In this document: positions 5,041 to 6,358 of the stretch, one piece after another
Position numbering within the stretch: the stretch's first letter is position 1
Layout: every line of letters starts with the position of its first letter
From: an uncultured Synergistales bacterium
Lineage (GTDB): Bacteria > Synergistota > Synergistia > Synergistales > Aminobacteriaceae
Length of the DNA: 6,358 bases
Reading direction: 5' to 3'
NCBI GenBank assembly: GCA_905236605.1
Contig: CAJORD010000286.1
Coordinates: 1-6,358 of the forward strand
The notes under the pieces: generated by a model
What the model was told of the DNA's origin: nothing
Databases searched by the model: none
Seen by the model: only the letters and a program-made list of their open reading frames with translations
Translations under genes and position numbers: made by a program

Positions 5041-6039
5041 TTGCGTAAAAATTTTTTATTCACATTAACTTTTCTTTTAATTCTTTCTTTTTCAGTTGTA
5101 GCTCATGCAGACGAAATTAAAATCGGCGCGTGCGTTTATAGATTTAACGATGCTTTCATGCTTCGCTTCAGAAACGCAATGAGCGCGGAAACTGAAAAGC
5201 TTGGCGCAAAAATTGAAATCGTTGACGGTCGCGACGACCAAACGACTCAGAACGAACAAATTGACAATTTCATCACGGCGGGCGTGAACGTCTTAATAAT
5301 TAACCCCGTTGATAGAATGGCCTCCCAGCCGATGATCGACAAGGCAAAGGCCGCAAATATTCCCGTCGTGTTCATCAACCGTGAGCCGACTCAAGAAATG
5401 TTAGCTTCATACGAGAAAGCTTATTACGTCGGAGCGAAGGCCGAAGAGTCAGGCACGGAAGCCGGAGAATTAATCGCGGAATATTTCAAAGCGCACCCCG
5501 AAGCCGATAAAAATCACGACGGCAAACTTCAATTTGTTTTATTAAAAGGCCAGAACGGACATCAGGATATGATTTTGCGTTCTAAGTATTCCGTCGAAGC
5601 TATCAAAAACGCTGGTATCGAGCCTGTAGAACTTGCAAGCGCGATCGCCAATTGGGACAAATTGCAGGCTATGCAGATCATGAACGCTTTCACGATGGCG
5701 CTTGGCCCGGAAAATATCGAAGCCGTTATCGCGAATAATGACGAAATGGCGCTCGGTGCTATCGAAGCATTAAAGAACAGCGACTATAACAAAGGCGACA
5801 AAGATTTTTATATTCCTGTCGTCGGAGTTGACGCGAACGCTTCCGCGCTTGACGCTATGGACAAAGGCGAAATGCTCGGGACGGTCTTGAATGATGCTGA
5901 CAATCAGGGCACAGCCGCTGCGAGATTGGCGAATGCTCTCGCGTCCGGCAAAGAGATTAAATCAATCGGCTACGAAATTACAGATAATAAATATATCTGG
6001 ATTCCTTATCAAAAAGTAACGAGAGGTGAGAACAAGTGA
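5041..6039 (+). CDS. mglB: D-galactose/D-glucose periplasmic binding protein MglB, copy 2
   Basis: This 332-residue paralogue of the upstream gene aligns with it without gaps for about the first 300 residues, with well over half identical by eye. The signal peptide is unrelated (about 1-23, [13 protein letters not shown], cut near AHA). The same contacts stand at the same positions: Asp37, Phe39, Asn88, His174, Asp176, Arg180, Trp205, the ANND block, Asp264 and Asn284, plus the calcium loop DKNHDGKLQ and Glu227. It should therefore also bind galactose or glucose. Visible changes near the pocket are small (FNDAF for FDDTF), so altered affinity or a related sugar cannot be excluded. Codon use is far less biased (AAC for 13 of 25 Asn), and translation starts at TTG with a weaker ribosome site behind a terminator-like hairpin, all pointing to lower expression. 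Its TGA overlaps the GTG of mglA (GTGA), so the two are translationally coupled. Confidence 0.92.
   Translation: MRKNFLFTLTFLLILSFSVVAHADEIKIGACVYRFNDAFMLRFRNAMSAETEKLGAKIEIVDGRDDQTTQNEQIDNFITAGVNVLIINPVDRMASQPMIDKAKAANIPVVFINREPTQEMLASYEKAYYVGAKAEESGTEAGELIAEYFKAHPEADKNHDGKLQFVLLKGQNGHQDMILRSKYSVEAIKNAGIEPVELASAIANWDKLQAMQIMNAFTMALGPENIEAVIANNDEMALGAIEALKNSDYNKGDKDFYIPVVGVDANASALDAMDKGEMLGTVLNDADNQGTAAARLANALASGKEIKSIGYEITDNKYIWIPYQKVTRGENK
6022..6029 (+). promoter_or_regulatory. Shine-Dalgarno of mglA, inside the end of mglB2
   Basis: AGAGGTGA lies 6 bases before the GTG at 6036 and is identical to the site in front of mglB2. It lies within the last codons of mglB2 and supports the GTG start. 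Confidence 0.75.
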
Positions 6040-6358
6040 GCGAGTATTTACTCGAAATGAAAAACATCACGAAGGTTTTCCCGGGCGTTAAGGCTCTCGA
6101 CAATGTTAATCTAAACGTCAGAGCCGGAACTGTTCATGCTCTAATGGGCGAGAACGGCGCAGGAAAATCTACGTTAATGAAATGTCTTTTCGGAATTTAC
6201 AATCCCGACGGCGGAGAAATTTTCCTTGAAGGCAAGAAAGCTAACATTCATTCAGCACGTCAAGCAATGGATCAGGGTATCGCAATGGTTCATCAGGAAC
6301 TTCACCCGATCCGCTTCCGTTCCGTTATGGAGAATGTTTACTTGGGACGCTTCCCCGG
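6036..6358 (+). CDS. mglA: MglA, galactose/glucose ABC transporter ATPase, N-terminal part (cut by right edge)
   Basis: The frame starts at GTG (6036-6038) and stays open to the window end, giving 107 residues of a protein that is about 500 long in E. coli. It reads like E. coli MglA: EYLLEM near the start, [12 protein letters not shown], the Walker A box GENGAGKST (about 40-48), KCLFGIY, and the Q-loop segment MVHQEL, followed by [13 protein letters not shown]. MglA has two fused nucleotide-binding domains and powers uptake of sugar delivered by MglB through the permease MglC; it acts on the cytoplasmic face of the inner membrane. Only part of the first domain is visible; signature and Walker B motifs lie beyond the edge. 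The 4-base GTGA overlap with mglB2 couples their translation. A permease gene (mglC) is expected downstream. Other sugar ATPases of this family (RbsA, XylG) are close relatives, but the MglB neighbours favour MglA. Confidence 0.93.
   Translation, partial: MSEYLLEMKNITKVFPGVKALDNVNLNVRAGTVHALMGENGAGKSTLMKCLFGIYNPDGGEIFLEGKKANIHSARQAMDQGIAMVHQELHPIRFRSVMENVYLGRFP

Overview
The window looks like chromosomal DNA from a member of the Synergistota, a phylum of anaerobic diderm bacteria. The best single clue is the C-terminal tail of the CAP-domain protein at 2816-3913. It has a Ser-rich linker, a GAGCNTGFG signature with a Cys, a hydrophobic stretch and a basic end, which is the architecture of the Synerg-CTERM protein-sorting signal. 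Ferredoxin-type proteins, non-ATG starts (two TTG, one GTG) and a moderately AT-rich composition fit this. I assigned the phylum from the sequence alone, without a database search.

Left part (1-2034). The 3' end of a DMT/EamA-like membrane transporter runs off the left edge. It is followed by a hairpin terminator at 289-319 that lies between convergent genes. On the minus strand sits a three-gene operon, transcribed from a recognisable promoter at 2029-2057. First comes an unrecognised 346-residue protein with a coiled coil and a C-terminal membrane anchor. Next is a 64-residue 2x[4Fe-4S] ferredoxin. Last is a polytopic 4Fe-4S membrane protein that appears broken: its two halves are in different frames and a membrane helix seems to be missing between them.

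Middle part (2137-3913). Divergently from that operon lies a zinc-ribbon/DUF4234 membrane protein. A 17-bp palindrome and a TATAAT box then precede the secreted CAP-domain protein, which has a very strong Shine-Dalgarno and a TTG start.

Right part (3943-6358). This is a galactose/glucose (Mgl-type) ABC transporter operon: two tandem paralogous periplasmic MglB proteins, then the start of the MglA ATPase, cut by the right edge. Both MglB copies keep every sugar-contacting and calcium-binding residue I can place against E. coli MglB. The first copy has the codon bias of a highly expressed gene and is followed by a terminator-like hairpin. The second copy and mglA have weaker start signals and overlap by GTGA. 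The likely design is abundant binding protein 1, attenuation, then lower amounts of binding protein 2 and the membrane complex. No terminator separates the CAP gene from mglB1, so the CAP protein may be co-transcribed with the sugar transporter.

I see no CRISPR array, tRNA, rRNA, insertion sequence or defence system. No stretch over 300 bases lacks a gene.
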